Below are positions 1 to 10,000 of a stretch of 64,000 bases of DNA, piece after piece. Under the pieces are notes generated by a model. That model was not told where the DNA came from and did not search any database. It saw only the letters and a list, made by a program, of their open reading frames with translations. Source of the stretch: Candidatus Nitrosopumilus limneticus (GTDB taxonomy: Archaea > Thermoproteota > Nitrososphaeria > Nitrososphaerales > Nitrosopumilaceae); contig JAHCGZ010000001.1 in assembly GCA_022117465.1 (NCBI GenBank), positions 282,911 through 346,910 of the forward strand. Direction: 5' to 3'. The position numbers were made by a program, and so were the translations under genes. The stretch's first letter is position 1, and each line of letters opens with the position of its first letter.

Positions 1-710
1 CTATAATTTTAGCAGGCGGCAAAGGTACACGCGGAAAACCATATACAGAATATTTTCCAAAAGCAATGATATCAATTAATGGAAAACCAATGATTGATTA
101 TGTTATAAAATATTTGAAATCATTCAATTTCATAAAAGAAATAATCATAATTTCAGATTACAATGGCTTAGGCGGTCAAATTAAAAATTACTATGGAGAG
201 CAAAAAAACATAAAATTTGTTCAAGATTCACAAAATGGTACTGGAGGGGATTTGCTTCACATTGAAAAAGAACTCAAAGATGAATCAGAATTTTTATTAT
301 GGTTTGTAGATAATCTATGTGCAATAGATATAAAAAAGATGAGAGAAACATTCAAAGAAAAAAATAGTTTTGCATGTATTGCTACTAGAACAAAAAGAAA
401 AGAAGAAACAGGTTTTGCAATTGTTGAGAATGGAATAATCAAAGAATTTAAGGAAAAACCGGTAATTAAATTACAATTATCAGAATGTTTGGGAGTCTAC
501 ATGTTAGGAAAAGAAATCATTCAAAAAATAAAAATGAAGAAGACAAAACAAATTAATCTATCATTTGACATATTACAACAATTATCTAAAGAAGGCAAGG
601 TAAGTGCCTATGATATTGGAGAAAGAGAGTGGATTGACGCAGAATCTCCAATAATTTTAGAGAGAAACGAGAAATTAGTGACGAAAATCATAAAACAGAT
701 GGGACTGTAG
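1..710 (+). CDS. Sugar-1-phosphate nucleotidyltransferase, 5' end outside window
   Basis: The open frame is already running at base 3, so the start codon lies before the window. The first visible residues carry the nucleotide-binding signature LAGGKGTR followed by PKAM and NGKPMIDY, which is the GxGTR...PK.M...GKP pattern of the NTP_transferase (GlmU/RmlA-like) fold. The ending WIDAESPIILERNEK fits the W.D..TP...L..N pattern found near the end of these enzymes. Members join a sugar 1-phosphate to an NTP to make an activated sugar, here probably for surface glycans. The sugar cannot be read from the sequence. Only about 235 residues are visible and no hexapeptide-repeat C-terminal domain follows. 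The 3' end overlaps leuD on the opposite strand by about 23 bases. Confidence 0.8.
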   Translation, partial: IILAGGKGTRGKPYTEYFPKAMISINGKPMIDYVIKYLKSFNFIKEIIIISDYNGLGGQIKNYYGEQKNIKFVQDSQNGTGGDLLHIEKELKDESEFLLWFVDNLCAIDIKKMRETFKEKNSFACIATRTKRKEETGFAIVENGIIKEFKEKPVIKLQLSECLGVYMLGKEIIQKIKMKKTKQINLSFDILQQLSKEGKVSAYDIGEREWIDAESPIILERNEKLVTKIIKQMGL

Positions 711-1272
711 ATTTTTCTTCAAATTCAGATATTTTATCCTCGTATTGAAAAGTTTGTTCAATATCATCTAATCCATCCAAAAGAATTTTTTTCTTATGAG
801 AATTAATTTCAAATGGAATATTTTCAGAAGTAGTTTTAATAAGTTGATTTTGTAAATCGATTTCAATTGGATTAGTTTCATGCAATAATCTTTCTACCAT
901 TTTTAATTCCAGTGAAATTGGAAGTATTCCATTTTTGAAACAATTACTAAAGAAAATATCTGCAAAAGAGGATGAAATAATTACAGAAAATCCATAATCA
1001 TCTAAAGCCCATACAGCATGTTCTCTGCTAGAACCACAACCAAAATTATCACCTGTAACTAGAATTTTTGATCCATTATATTTTGAATCATTTAAGATAA
1101 AATCAGATTTCACATTTTCGTTTTCATCATATCTCCAATTAAAAAATAGAAATTTACCAAATCCAGATTTTTGAACTAACTTTAGAAATTGTTTTGGGAT
1201 AATTTGATCAGTGTCAACATTCACCCTATCTAGTGGAGTGACAATACTTTTTACATTTTGAAATGGTTTCAT
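688..1272 (-). CDS. leuD: 3-isopropylmalate dehydratase small subunit
   Basis: Small swivel-domain subunit of isopropylmalate isomerase (leucine biosynthesis), partner of the large subunit encoded just upstream. Visible signatures are NVDTDQIIPKQFL near the N-terminus and [17 protein letters not shown] around residue 70-85, the latter being the substrate-binding loop of the family. About 194 residues is normal for a bacterial-type LeuD. I chose the ATG at 1272 because it lies one base after the leuC stop and gives the family N-terminus MKPFQNV; an in-frame ATG at 1299 would overlap leuC by 26 bases. Last gene of a four-gene minus-strand operon. Confidence 0.92.
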   Translation of the reverse strand: MKPFQNVKSIVTPLDRVNVDTDQIIPKQFLKLVQKSGFGKFLFFNWRYDENENVKSDFILNDSKYNGSKILVTGDNFGCGSSREHAVWALDDYGFSVIISSSFADIFFSNCFKNGILPISLELKMVERLLHETNPIEIDLQNQLIKTTSENIPFEINSHKKKILLDGLDDIEQTFQYEDKISEFEEKSTVPSVL

Positions 1273-1273
1273 A

Positions 1274-2689
1274 CTAATTGAAATCCAATTTTCTAACATC
1301 TACAAAATGACCATAAATTGCTGCTGCTGCAGCCATCACAGGACTAACTAGATGAGTCCTACCACCAGTACCTTGTCTTCCTTCAAAATTTCTATTTGAT
1401 GTACTGGCACATCTCTCTCCAGGTAATAAAATATCAGGATTCATGCCTAAACACATGCTACATCCAGCCTCTCTCCATTCAAAATTAGCATCAATAAAAA
1501 TTTTATCTAATCCCATTTCCTCAGCTTGTCTTTTTACCATTTGAGAACCAGGAACCACCATTGCATTAATATTTGATGCAACTTTTTTTCCTTTAACAAT
1601 TTTTGAAGCCTCAATAAGATCTTCTAATCTTGCATTAGTACAAGATCCAATAAACACTCTATCAATCATTATATCCTCGATCATAGTTCCAGATTTAAGA
1701 GCCATATATTCAAGAGCTTTTTCAGCTCCCCTCTTTTGATTTGCATCACCGTTTGAAAATTCATCTGGAGATGGAATAGATTCATCTACATCGCAAGTCA
1801 TTCCAGGATTTGTTCCCCAACTTACTTGTGGTGCAATATCATTAATGTCTAAAGTAAATGTTTTATCAAAAATTGCGTCAGAGTCTGTTGTTAGGGTTTT
1901 TTTCCAGGAATCTACAAGAGATTCATAGTTTTTTGGGGTATATTCCCTATCTCGTAAATAATCAAAGGTCTTGTCATCAGGTGCAATTAATCCTGCACGA
2001 GCTCCTCCCTCAATAGACATATTACAAATTGTCATTCGCTGATCCATAGAAAGATCAGTTATTCCTTCTCCACGATACTCAATGACAGTACCAGTTCCAC
2101 CAGCAGTTCCAATATTTTTGATTATTGATAAAATAATATCTTTAGCAGTTACTGCATGAGGATTGCTTCTTTTTCCCTCAACTCTAACTTCAAATGTTTT
2201 TGGCTTTTCTAACCATAATGTTTGAGATGCCAATACATGTTCAACTTCACTAGTTCCTATTCCCAATGCCAACGCACCAAATGCACCATGAGTTGAAGTG
2301 TGGCTATCACCACAAACAATAGTGGAACCAGGTAGAGTTATACCTAATTGAGGTCCAATTACATGAACAATTCCCTGATTTGGACTGTCAATATCAAATA
2401 ATTTAATTCCAAAATCTTTACAATTGTTCTTTAGTGTTTTAATTTGAACAGCAGAAGTTTGATCCAATATAGGTAAAGAGCGATTACTGGTGGGAACATT
2501 ATGATCCATAGTAGCAATTGTCAAATCTGGACGTCGTACTTTCCTATTATTCATACGTAATCCTTCAAATGCTTGAGGAGATGTAACTTCATGAACTAGA
2601 TGTCTATCAATGTAAATTAAAGTGGGTTCATTTTGTTTTTCAACAACAACATGAGATTCCCAAATCTTTTCAAAAAGTGTTTTTCCCAT
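1274..2689 (-). CDS. leuC: 3-isopropylmalate dehydratase large subunit
   Basis: [4Fe-4S] large subunit of isopropylmalate isomerase, interconverting 2- and 3-isopropylmalate with LeuD. The sequence shows the aconitase-fold signatures [31 protein letters not shown] and a [10 protein letters not shown] pair; the cysteines of the last two ligate the cluster. The length (about 471 residues) and the opening [13 protein letters not shown] match bacterial-type LeuC. I placed the start at 2689, directly after the stop of the preceding gene; the longer frame to 2734 would overlap it. Together with leuD it forms one of two complete isomerase sets in this operon. Confidence 0.93.
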   Translation of the reverse strand: MGKTLFEKIWESHVVVEKQNEPTLIYIDRHLVHEVTSPQAFEGLRMNNRKVRRPDLTIATMDHNVPTSNRSLPILDQTSAVQIKTLKNNCKDFGIKLFDIDSPNQGIVHVIGPQLGITLPGSTIVCGDSHTSTHGAFGALALGIGTSEVEHVLASQTLWLEKPKTFEVRVEGKRSNPHAVTAKDIILSIIKNIGTAGGTGTVIEYRGEGITDLSMDQRMTICNMSIEGGARAGLIAPDDKTFDYLRDREYTPKNYESLVDSWKKTLTTDSDAIFDKTFTLDINDIAPQVSWGTNPGMTCDVDESIPSPDEFSNGDANQKRGAEKALEYMALKSGTMIEDIMIDRVFIGSCTNARLEDLIEASKIVKGKKVASNINAMVVPGSQMVKRQAEEMGLDKIFIDANFEWREAGCSMCLGMNPDILLPGERCASTSNRNFEGRQGTGGRTHLVSPVMAAAAAIYGHFVDVRKLDFN

Positions 2690-2690
2690 T

Positions 2691-3182
2691 TTAATCCTGA
2701 TCTGGCTTATACTTGAATAAACCACCGGCTGCAATTATTTTTCCAATAATTTCAGAGAAGGGTTTCATTTTGTATGTTTGATTTTTTGTAATATTTTTTA
2801 TTTGATTTTTTGAAATATCAATATCAATTTCATCACCTTCAGAAATTCCATCATAAGCATCTTGATAAATTTCAATAGGTAGCAAAAATGCGCCATCAAC
2901 AGAATTTCGGTAAAAAATTCTTGCAAAAGATAAAGCAAGAATTGCTTTTATCCCAGACTGAGACAATGCGATTGGAGCATGTTCACGAGATGAACCACAT
3001 CCAAAATTCTTTCCAGATAAAATAAAATCACCTTCTTTCACTTTAGAATGAAAATCAGGATCTAATCCCTCCATTGCATGAGTTGCTAATTCTGCATAAT
3101 CATGAACTTTAAGATATTGACCAGGAATAATTACATCAGTGTCGATATTATCACGATCATATTTTATGATATTTCCCTTCAT
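2691..3182 (-). CDS. Homoaconitase/IPM-isomerase family small subunit (archaeal type)
   Basis: A 163-residue small subunit of the archaeal HacB/LeuD type: shorter than the downstream LeuD, with [13 protein letters not shown] near the N-terminus and [18 protein letters not shown] around residue 55-75. Its ATG overlaps the stop of the preceding large-subunit gene as ATGA, so the two are translationally coupled and make one enzyme. Substrate in archaea can be isopropylmalate, citramalate-derived acids, homoaconitate or cis-aconitate, and specificity cannot be read here. Because a bacterial-type LeuCD pair follows at once, this pair probably has a different substrate, for example homoaconitate; that is inference. 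Confidence 0.85.
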   Translation of the reverse strand: MKGNIIKYDRDNIDTDVIIPGQYLKVHDYAELATHAMEGLDPDFHSKVKEGDFILSGKNFGCGSSREHAPIALSQSGIKAILALSFARIFYRNSVDGAFLLPIEIYQDAYDGISEGDEIDIDISKNQIKNITKNQTYKMKPFSEIIGKIIAAGGLFKYKPDQD

Positions 3183-4449
3183 AGCAAATCCCTAGGGTCA
3201 GTAATTTTTCCAGTAACTGCAGAAGCTGCTGCAACCATTGGAGAGGCAAGATAGGTTTGTGATTCAACGTGACCCATTCTACCTGGGAAATTTCTGTTTG
3301 TGGTACTAATACAGATTTCATCTTTTGCCAATACGCCCATATGTGCACCACAGCAGGCACCACAAGTAGGTGGTCCAACAGTAGCACCAGCATCTAAGAA
3401 AATTTTCAACAGACCATTTTCCATAGCGCGTTGGTAAATTGAAATTGCTGCAGGCAATATTTCAGTTCTAATCTTTACTTTTCTTCCTTTGAGTATTTTT
3501 GCTACAGCTTCCAAATCTTCGTATTTTGCACCAGTACATGATCCAATGTATGATTTATCCAATTCCACTGAAGGAGCTTCACCTACAACACATGTATTGT
3601 CAGGTGAAAATGGTTTTGCAATCATTGGTTCTATTTCTGAACTTTCAAATTCAAAGAGTTTAGAATATTCTGTATCTGCATCTCCGTGTACTAACCTCAT
3701 ATTTGTTGCACCTTTAGCAGAAAGATAGTCAACCACCTTTTGATCAGGTTCAACAATTCCATTTTTAGCTCCTGCTTCAGTTGTCATATTACATAAAGTC
3801 AGTCTACTTTCAACAGACATGGCATCAATTCCACTTCCACCAAATTGCATTGTTTGATATGCAGCACCATCATTTCCAATTTCACCAATTATTTTTAGAA
3901 TGAAATCTTTTGCCATCACATGATTAGGTAACGTTCCATTTAGTTTGAAATAGTAGGTTTCTGGAACTTTAAACCAAATATTTCCATTTAACAAAACATA
4001 TGCAATATCAGTATGACCTAAACCAACTGCAAATGCACCTAAAGCTCCAGTTGTATTTGTATGAGAATCACCACCAACATAAACATCACCAGGCATTACC
4101 ATCGCTTGTTCATGAGATATGGTATGACATATACCATATTGACCCATTCCATATTTGAAATGTTTTTCAATACCATAATTTTTTGTGAAATTTGATAATT
4201 TTACAATATTTTCTGCAGATAGTTTATCAGCTGATGGTACGAAATGAGTCTTCAGCTACCCAACTTTTGTTGGATCCCATAATATTATCAACTGCATTCC
4301 TTGTTTTTTAATTTATCAAAAACCTTGATTACACCAGGTCCAGATACATCATGCATCATTACTTTATCGACATCAGCAAAAACCACATCATCAGGTGCTA
4401 CTGAGGACTTACCTGAGGCACGTGCAAGGATCTTCTCAACTATATTCAT
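3179..4449 (-). pseudogene. Homoaconitase/IPM-isomerase family large subunit, disrupted by clustered frameshifts
   Basis: [4Fe-4S] large subunit paired with the small subunit that follows. The 322-residue intact part (3179-4147) carries GDSHTNTTGALGAFA, IGSCTGAKYEDL and CGACCGAHMG, but the family is about 420 residues. The missing N-terminus lies upstream: from an ATG at 4449 one reads [16 protein letters not shown] and [17 protein letters not shown], then the frame breaks. Pieces WDPTKV, WVAED and FVPSADKLSAENIVKL lie in different frames between about 4246 and 4309. Indels near 4304-4309 (A-run on the coding strand), 4255-4263 and 4246-4250 restore a continuous protein; the total length is one base short of a multiple of three. 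Sequencing or assembly error is more likely than decay, since both flanks look fully conserved. Confidence 0.8.
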
Positions 4450-4522
4450 GATTCAAAAAGCTCGCTCTTGGGATTAAAAGCTTTTCAGAACAATAAAAAA
4501 GAAACAGAATTCATAGAATATT

Positions 4523-5310
4523 GTGCAATTAACAGTATTACCACTTCAGGCAGAAAGAATGGAAAATAAATTTGATATTTTTGAAGCTTTAACAAATACT
4601 TTAGAAAAAAATGAAACGAAATTACAAGAAGGTGATGTAATAGTAATTTCTACAAAATATGTATCAAATTCACAAGGAAGAATTGTAGATTTGGAGAAAA
4701 TAAAAACATCAGAATATGGCATAAAAATTGCAGAGGAATATAGATTAAAACCAGAAATTGCAGAAATTATCATTAGAGAATCAGATAAAATTTTTGGAGG
4801 TATAGGAGGATTCGTTATTACGTCAGCAGATAATATATGGCACCAAATGCAGGAATTGATAAATCAAATGTAAAAGAAGGTAAAGCAATTCTATACCCAA
4901 CTAATCCTTATCTAATTGCAGAACAAATTCGAAGAAAAGTTTTCTTAAAATTATTAATTCATGTAGGAGTTATTTTAGTAGATAGTAGGTTAATGCCAGC
5001 AAGAATTGGAACATCAGGAGTTGCAGTATCTTGTGCAGGAATAGAGCCAGTATTAGACATGAGATCCAAAAAAGATCTTGATGGAAATCCATTAAAAGTT
5101 ACATTTCAAGCGGTGGTAGATAATCTTGCAACAATTGCAAATCACAAAATGGGAGAAGCTGATGAATCAAGACCATTTGCAATAGTGAGAGATTCAGGAG
5201 CAAAACTCACGGATAGAAAAATAAATTCTTCAGAGATGGCAATAGCACCAGAACAATGTGTTTACGTTAGAGGTCTTACAAATCCACCAAAAAATCAATA
5301 TACAAAATAA
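4523..5310 (+). pseudogene. cofE: Coenzyme F420-0:L-glutamate ligase, single frameshift
   Basis: CofE adds gamma-linked glutamates to F420-0. Two overlapping frames together give the whole enzyme of about 262 residues: 4523-4873 contains LQEGDVIVISTKYVSNSQG and FGGIGGFVITSADNI, and 4837-5310 continues with APNAGIDKSNVKEG, ILYPTNPY, DSRLMPARIGTSGVAVSC and GEADESRPFAIVRDSG, all typical of CofE. The joint ADNI/APNAGIDKSN falls at about 4831-4838, where one base is missing (AATATATGG where AATATTATGG would keep frame). The start is a GTG at 4523, divergent from the aconitase operon. Two base-level breaks in neighbouring essential-type genes suggest a local sequence error rather than true loss. 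Confidence 0.85.
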
Positions 5311-5344
5311 GTTTTTTTAAATAGAGGAATTTAAGATAAAAGAC

Positions 5345-5896
5345 ATGGAATACTTGACAACATATCCAAAAACTATCTCATTTATTGATGGATTAAAGCA
5401 TATAATTCATGTAGATAATAGAGAGGGAGTAGAACAACTTCATATTGTTGTTAAAAAAAGTTTTGAAGATTTGATGAAAATATTTACAGCAGAGGGATTT
5501 ACCAAAGTAAAATTAGAACACAAACAACCTGATCAAATTGGTAGTGGAATAAATTTGAAATTAAAAAAACCTTGGGAGATGCATATCAGAATGGTAGATT
5601 TAGAAGATGGAAAAATTGGAATTCATGCAGAAGTGGAAGTATCAAGAGATTATCTTCAACATTTGTTTTCACAAAGAACTCCTGTAGTGTATGAAGTTGT
5701 GGAAATTTTAAAAAAATATCAAGTAGATTGCAATATTTGGCACGATAAAATTAAAAAAAATATTACAGGAGTAATAGATAACTATAAAGTAAAACTTGCA
5801 ACTCCAGGAATTCCAGTATTTGCATGGAAACCAATGTTATTTGTAATTGGAACTGTAATGATATTGTATGGTTGGAAGTTTTTTAATACTATTTGA
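5345..5896 (+). CDS. Unknown protein with C-terminal membrane anchor
   Basis: I do not recognise a family. The 183-residue protein is mostly a soluble, mixed-charge domain (residues 1-150) with several paired patterns such as HIVVKKSFEDLMKIF and KLKKPWEMHIRMVD. It ends in one hydrophobic segment (about residues 160-180, PMLFVIGTVMILYGWKFF) that would anchor it in the membrane with the bulk of the chain in the cytoplasm if the positive-inside rule holds. The ATG lies 34 bases after cofE on the same strand, so co-transcription with cofE is possible. Convergent with the next gene. Confidence 0.7.
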   Translation: MEYLTTYPKTISFIDGLKHIIHVDNREGVEQLHIVVKKSFEDLMKIFTAEGFTKVKLEHKQPDQIGSGINLKLKKPWEMHIRMVDLEDGKIGIHAEVEVSRDYLQHLFSQRTPVVYEVVEILKKYQVDCNIWHDKIKKNITGVIDNYKVKLATPGIPVFAWKPMLFVIGTVMILYGWKFFNTI

Positions 5897-5918
5897 GAAT
5901 AAATTAAAGAAAAATTAT

Positions 5919-6242
5919 CTAAACACCAAGAGTTTCGGCTTTAGTTAATTCAAGAAATACTTTATCGCCAACTGAAAGATTCATCTCTTTGTATTCATGC
6001 ATTTCAACTTTTAATTGAGTAATTCCGGATTGCATACCCATACCAGCACCAGACATCATCTTGTTAAGATCTTTCATCATATCATTCATGTTTGAAAATC
6101 CCATAACCTTTGGAGAGCCAAAAGCAGCAGGTGGATTTTGATTTCCATCTTTAAGATCTTTGAGTGAAGATAGTGAAAGTATAACATATGGCGCTCCATC
6201 TGGGGCTGAATCAATGCTTTTTACAACAAATTCTTTCTTCAT
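5919..6242 (-). CDS. Small conserved-looking unknown protein with a Met-rich linker
   Basis: No function recognised. The 107-residue chain has two beta-rich ends (EFVVKSIDSAPDGAPYVILSL and LSVGDKVFLELTKAE) joined by a methionine- and glycine-rich stretch (about residues 48-72, NMNDMMKDLNKMMSGAGMGM). The ends look like an OB- or barrel-type fold in which a small molecule or nucleic acid could bind, but that is only an impression. The gene is single, convergent with the membrane-anchored unknown before it and divergent from the next gene. Codon use resembles its neighbours. Confidence 0.65.
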   Translation of the reverse strand: MKKEFVVKSIDSAPDGAPYVILSLSSLKDLKDGNQNPPAAFGSPKVMGFSNMNDMMKDLNKMMSGAGMGMQSGITQLKVEMHEYKEMNLSVGDKVFLELTKAETLGV

Positions 6243-6331
6243 GTTTAACCCACTAGAGTTGTCTATATAATTTTAATATTTTGAGCTGATTTAATAAAAA
6301 TTGAAGATTTAATTACAAATTTACGTAGATC

Positions 6332-6880
6332 GTGTTATTGTCAGAATCACTAAAAACAAAATTAGAGTATTATGGCATATCACCGTGGGAGATAGAAGTA
6401 CTCTATGGATTTCTAAGTTCTAGATTTACAGTGCTACAAGAAGAGATAGAAAATAATGATGAGAATTTTGTAAGTTTTCTAGATATTGATATTCCCTTAG
6501 AATTTAATGAATCATTTTTCAAATGGTTTGATTTTAAACGCTGGGAAAAAGTAAAAGATGTTTTAAAAGAATACAAACGAAGACGGGGTAGTCGTAATGC
6601 ATTAAAGATTAAAATTAATTTTGCAGGAAATCCAAGAATTGTATTTACAGTTGATGTAGTTGATAGACAGTGGTTTAATAATGCAATAGAAAAAATAGAC
6701 TTTGTAATAGAATTATTACCACACCATCTTGATCCTCAAAAACTTCCACAAGGAATTAAAGAAGTTAATTACAAATTCGATATTGAATCAGTTAGATGGA
6801 GATTAGATATAGCAAAAACAAAAGATAAGGAATTTACATTTAGAGGAGATACCTGGGAAGAAATTAAAAAAGAAATTTAA
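6332..6880 (+). CDS. Unknown cytoplasmic protein, 182 residues
   Basis: No family recognised. The protein has no membrane segment or signal peptide. It opens with a helical acidic half (SLKTKLEYYGISPWEIEVLYG, residues 5-25) containing many aromatic residues, passes a basic patch (EYKRRRGSRNALKIKINFAG, about residues 88-107), and ends with a beta-rich half containing FTVDVVDRQWFNNAIEKID. I used the GTG at 6332; a TTG two codons later is possible. It stands alone between a divergent small unknown and the convergent korB, so context gives no clue to its job. Confidence 0.65.
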   Translation: MLLSESLKTKLEYYGISPWEIEVLYGFLSSRFTVLQEEIENNDENFVSFLDIDIPLEFNESFFKWFDFKRWEKVKDVLKEYKRRRGSRNALKIKINFAGNPRIVFTVDVVDRQWFNNAIEKIDFVIELLPHHLDPQKLPQGIKEVNYKFDIESVRWRLDIAKTKDKEFTFRGDTWEEIKKEI

Positions 6881-6891
6881 CAGAATCTTAA

Positions 6892-7854
6892 TTATACATT
6901 TAGAGAATCAAGAATTTTAGAAATATCAGTATTTGGTAATCCATTTTCAGATATGATTTGTTTTGCAGGTGGATTTTCAAGATAATTTGGAATTTTGTCA
7001 ATCAATCTTGTACTGAAAGGAGAAACTAATTCATTTTGATAGAAAACACCTGTTGGGATTTTATCTCCCCATTCAAGTGATTTTATCAAAGCTTGAGAAA
7101 GTTTTTCATTAACTTCAACTTCATCAGCATAATTTACAGTCGGATCAAAATTTGTATCTTCAAGTTTGTAAATTCTAGAATGTCTTTCCATAGATTCTTG
7201 TGCTAAATCGACACCAGCATACCAATCTCTGGTGTTAATATCATTGTAAGTAGGACATGGCTGCAATACATCAAGAAATGAAAGACCTTTGTGTTTAACT
7301 GCTTTCACAATTAAATCTTTGAGATGTCTAACATCATAAGAATATCCACGTGCAATAAATGTAAAACCACTAACTACTGCTAACCCAATTGGATTTACAT
7401 TAGAATTTGTATTGGGTGATGGAAGTGATTTTGTTTTCTCACCTAGTTTGAGGGTTGGAGATGCTTGTCCCTTTGTTAATCCATAAACACCATTATCAAA
7501 AATAATGTAAGTCATATCGATATTTCTTCTACCAGCTCCTACAAAATGACCTGCACCAATTCCCAATCCATCTCCGTCTCCACCAACTGCAACAACAGTC
7601 ATATCAGGATTTGCTAGTTTGGCACCTTGGGCAAAAGTTAGAACTCGACCATGCAATGTATGAACACCATATGTGTTAATGAAATGAGATGTTTTTCCAG
7701 AACATCCAATTCCCGAAAAAATAGTAGCTTTATCACGTTCAATTCCCATTTCAGCTAATGCCATTTGCAAAGCATTTACAATACCAAAATCACCACATCC
7801 TGGACACCAATCATTGTGTACATCAGTTTTGTAATCAGTAAGTTTAAGCGCCAT
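6892..7854 (-). CDS. korB: 2-oxoacid:ferredoxin oxidoreductase beta subunit
   Basis: TPP-binding subunit of an archaeal 2-oxoacid:ferredoxin oxidoreductase, which oxidatively decarboxylates (or reductively carboxylates) pyruvate or 2-oxoglutarate with CoA and ferredoxin. [15 protein letters not shown] (Cys17, Cys20), GIGCSGKTS (Cys51) and LQPCPTYND (about Cys201) are the four expected [4Fe-4S] ligands. [20 protein letters not shown] followed by [14 protein letters not shown] is the Mg-TPP motif GDG(x26)N. The 320-residue length fits. Its start overlaps the end of korA by 11 bases, so the two are coupled. In ammonia-oxidising archaea the enzyme feeds the TCA cycle and anaplerosis; the preferred 2-oxoacid is not decidable from motifs. 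Confidence 0.93.
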   Translation of the reverse strand: MALKLTDYKTDVHNDWCPGCGDFGIVNALQMALAEMGIERDKATIFSGIGCSGKTSHFINTYGVHTLHGRVLTFAQGAKLANPDMTVVAVGGDGDGLGIGAGHFVGAGRRNIDMTYIIFDNGVYGLTKGQASPTLKLGEKTKSLPSPNTNSNVNPIGLAVVSGFTFIARGYSYDVRHLKDLIVKAVKHKGLSFLDVLQPCPTYNDINTRDWYAGVDLAQESMERHSRIYKLEDTNFDPTVNYADEVEVNEKLSQALIKSLEWGDKIPTGVFYQNELVSPFSTRLIDKIPNYLENPPAKQIISENGLPNTDISKILDSLNV

Positions 7855-9751
7855 GACTTAGAATCTCCCTCTTTGAAGATTTATTTTCGACAATTTTCTT
7901 TAAAGAATCATAAATTTCAGTACTTGTCATTCCTCTTCCAGTATATTTTAAAATATAATAATCAATATCTCGAGTAATGTTTTGCTTAAAGATCTTACCT
8001 AATTGTCCAGAATGATTTGCTTCAATGTCAATCAATACTTTAGCATCCTTGACTAGTGATTTAACATATTCTGTAGGAAATGGATGTAGTAATTTTATTT
8101 GTATAAATCCAATGTCAATACCTTCTTTTTTTAACATAGTTTGTGCATCAAGAATAGGACCCTTTGTAGAACCCCAAGAAATTATTGTATAATCATGAAT
8201 TCCAAATGATATAGCTTGATCAGATACTGGAATAGTTTTTAATGCTAAATCTAATCTAGACATTCTCTTATCCATCATCTTTATGCGAATTTGTGGATCT
8301 TCTGTAATGTGTCCATATTCATCAGATTCATCACCAGTATTCCAAAACACACCATTATCCATTCCGAGTTTAGAACGTGGCGAAATTCCATCATCAGTAA
8401 ATGCAAATCGTTTGTATTCACCTTCAACCTTATCTAATAATTTACCACGATTAATTGAAATTTTCTTTGGATTAAATTTTTTACAAGTTACAACAGAACT
8501 TGACAAAAATTTATCCATCATGTGAATTACAGGAATTTGATATTCATCAGCATAATTGAAACAATTACCAGTATCGTAGAAACTCTCTTCAATATCACCT
8601 GAAGCATAAACTATTTTTGGAAAATCACCACATCCTGCAAATACGGTAAAAAGTAAATCATCTTGACCATGACGAGTAGGTAATCCAGTCGAAGGTCCAC
8701 TTCTTTGGTACAGAGTAATTACAACTGCTACTTCATTAATTCCAGCCCAGCCAAGTGCCTCAGTCATTAAGGCAAATCCAGGCCCAGAAGTGGAAGTAGA
8801 TGAACGAGTTCCAGTAAGAGCAGCACCAATCATCATACCTATTGCAGAAATTTCATCCTCAGTTTGAATAACAATAATAGAACCAGGTCTATCATTTTCA
8901 ATTTCCAAAATTTCATTCGATTCTAAATAAACACTTTCATCAGATGCTGGAGTAATTGGATAATATGATTGGAATCTACAACCAGAAACCATTTTGCCAA
9001 GAGATGTTCCAAAATGGCCTTGAACAAGAATTGTGTTAGGTTGCTTTGGTACACCAGTTAAAACATGATCAAAATTTTCAAAAGTACTTGATGCATAATT
9101 GTAAGAAAAACTTGCAGCTTGCTTGTTAATCTCTGCAACTTGTGGTTTTTTAGAAAAGGTATCATCAATTGAATCAACTAACGAATTAGATGGCATTTTT
9201 ATCAATCCTAATGATAATGAGACACCAAGTATATTGTACATTCTAACTAAACCACGCAATCTAGGATTATCAACTTCTTCAGAAAGAGTTTGAAGTAAAC
9301 TCTTGAAAGAAACTGGATAAAGTTTTACTCCTTTTTCCTTTGCTACCTCTAGTACTCCTGCAATTGTAAATGGTTTATTTTTTGATTCAAGTAATTTATG
9401 TAATCTCTCCTTGAAAGGTTCATCCAAAGTTCCAACTCTACCAGTATCTGTATTTTCTAATTCAGAATCATAAATAATTCCACCATTAGAAGAAATTTCA
9501 TCAAAATGACGAAAGATTGTTTCAGCATCAAATGAAACCATTAAATTTACATCATTAACATTGGAATGAATATTTTGATCAGAAACTCGAACTGTAAAGT
9601 AGCTATGTTCTCCTTTGATATTTGAATAAAATTCTCTTTTACCAAATATTTGATATCCCATTTGAGCACAAACTTTGGAAAAAATATTAGCAGCAGATTC
9701 CACTCCACTTCCTTGCGGTCCACCAATTAACCAAGTAAAATCAGTATTCAC
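7844..9751 (-). CDS. korA: 2-oxoacid:ferredoxin oxidoreductase alpha subunit (gamma-alpha fusion)
   Basis: 635 residues, the length of the two-subunit (a2b2-type) archaeal enzymes in which the gamma domain is fused in front of alpha. The gamma part occupies about residues 1-190 (opening [18 protein letters not shown]); the alpha part carries [19 protein letters not shown], the YPITP motif of the Sulfolobus-type broad-specificity enzymes, followed by [19 protein letters not shown] and [16 protein letters not shown]. The downstream korB supplies the cofactor site and Fe-S cluster. First gene of the pair; a small Cys-rich gene lies 53 bases upstream on the same strand and could belong to the transcript. 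Confidence 0.93.
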   Translation of the reverse strand: MNTDFTWLIGGPQGSGVESAANIFSKVCAQMGYQIFGKREFYSNIKGEHSYFTVRVSDQNIHSNVNDVNLMVSFDAETIFRHFDEISSNGGIIYDSELENTDTGRVGTLDEPFKERLHKLLESKNKPFTIAGVLEVAKEKGVKLYPVSFKSLLQTLSEEVDNPRLRGLVRMYNILGVSLSLGLIKMPSNSLVDSIDDTFSKKPQVAEINKQAASFSYNYASSTFENFDHVLTGVPKQPNTILVQGHFGTSLGKMVSGCRFQSYYPITPASDESVYLESNEILEIENDRPGSIIVIQTEDEISAIGMMIGAALTGTRSSTSTSGPGFALMTEALGWAGINEVAVVITLYQRSGPSTGLPTRHGQDDLLFTVFAGCGDFPKIVYASGDIEESFYDTGNCFNYADEYQIPVIHMMDKFLSSSVVTCKKFNPKKISINRGKLLDKVEGEYKRFAFTDDGISPRSKLGMDNGVFWNTGDESDEYGHITEDPQIRIKMMDKRMSRLDLALKTIPVSDQAISFGIHDYTIISWGSTKGPILDAQTMLKKEGIDIGFIQIKLLHPFPTEYVKSLVKDAKVLIDIEANHSGQLGKIFKQNITRDIDYYILKYTGRGMTSTEIYDSLKKIVENKSSKREILSHGA

Positions 9752-9804
9752 AACAACTCACAACATTGTTTCAAATAATAACCACATGATAAACAACTAT
9801 TCAA

Positions 9805-9948
9805 TTATCCACCTGTTGCTGCTTCAAATAATGCACATTCGCATTTATCACGTTCACCACAGTAAGGGCACACACATACACATTTTTCAATAGAATTACC
9901 ACAATCTATACAAATAGCAAATTCTTCCTCCTCGATTTTAGAAGACAT
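9805..9948 (-). CDS. 47-residue Cys-rich small protein
   Basis: A short frame outside normal length cut-offs. Translation gives 47 residues with eight cysteines at positions 13, 16, 23, 25, 27, 30, 36 and 38, including CIDCGNS, CVCVCPYC and CECAL. CxxC pairs of this spacing (CIDC, CPYC) usually bind zinc or a small Fe-S centre. The N-terminus is acidic (KIEEEEF). It lies on the same strand just before korA, an Fe-S enzyme operon, which would suit a metal-binding accessory or a small zinc-ribbon regulator. The function is unknown; the cysteine pattern makes a chance frame unlikely. Confidence 0.7.
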   Translation of the reverse strand: MSSKIEEEEFAICIDCGNSIEKCVCVCPYCGERDKCECALFEAATGG

Positions 9949-9969
9949 GATATTGATACAAAGAAATCG

Positions 9970-9977
9970 TATAAATG
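9970..9977 (+). promoter_or_regulatory. TATA box of the 2-hydroxyacid dehydrogenase gene
   Basis: GTATAAAT centred about 27 bases before the ATG at 10001, which puts the expected transcription start at the start codon itself. This predicts a leaderless mRNA. Confidence 0.55.
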
Positions 9978-10000
9978 GTTTGAGATAAATCTGAAGACTA

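Noticed and set aside
3157..3393. 78-residue minus-strand frame overlapping the aconitase-like large and small subunits
   Set aside because: Lies in another frame within clearly coding sequence and has low-complexity composition.
9675..9893. 72-residue plus-strand frame before the 2-hydroxyacid dehydrogenase
   Set aside because: It overlaps the start of korA and the Cys-rich gene on the other strand, and its His/Asn-rich sequence looks like antisense.
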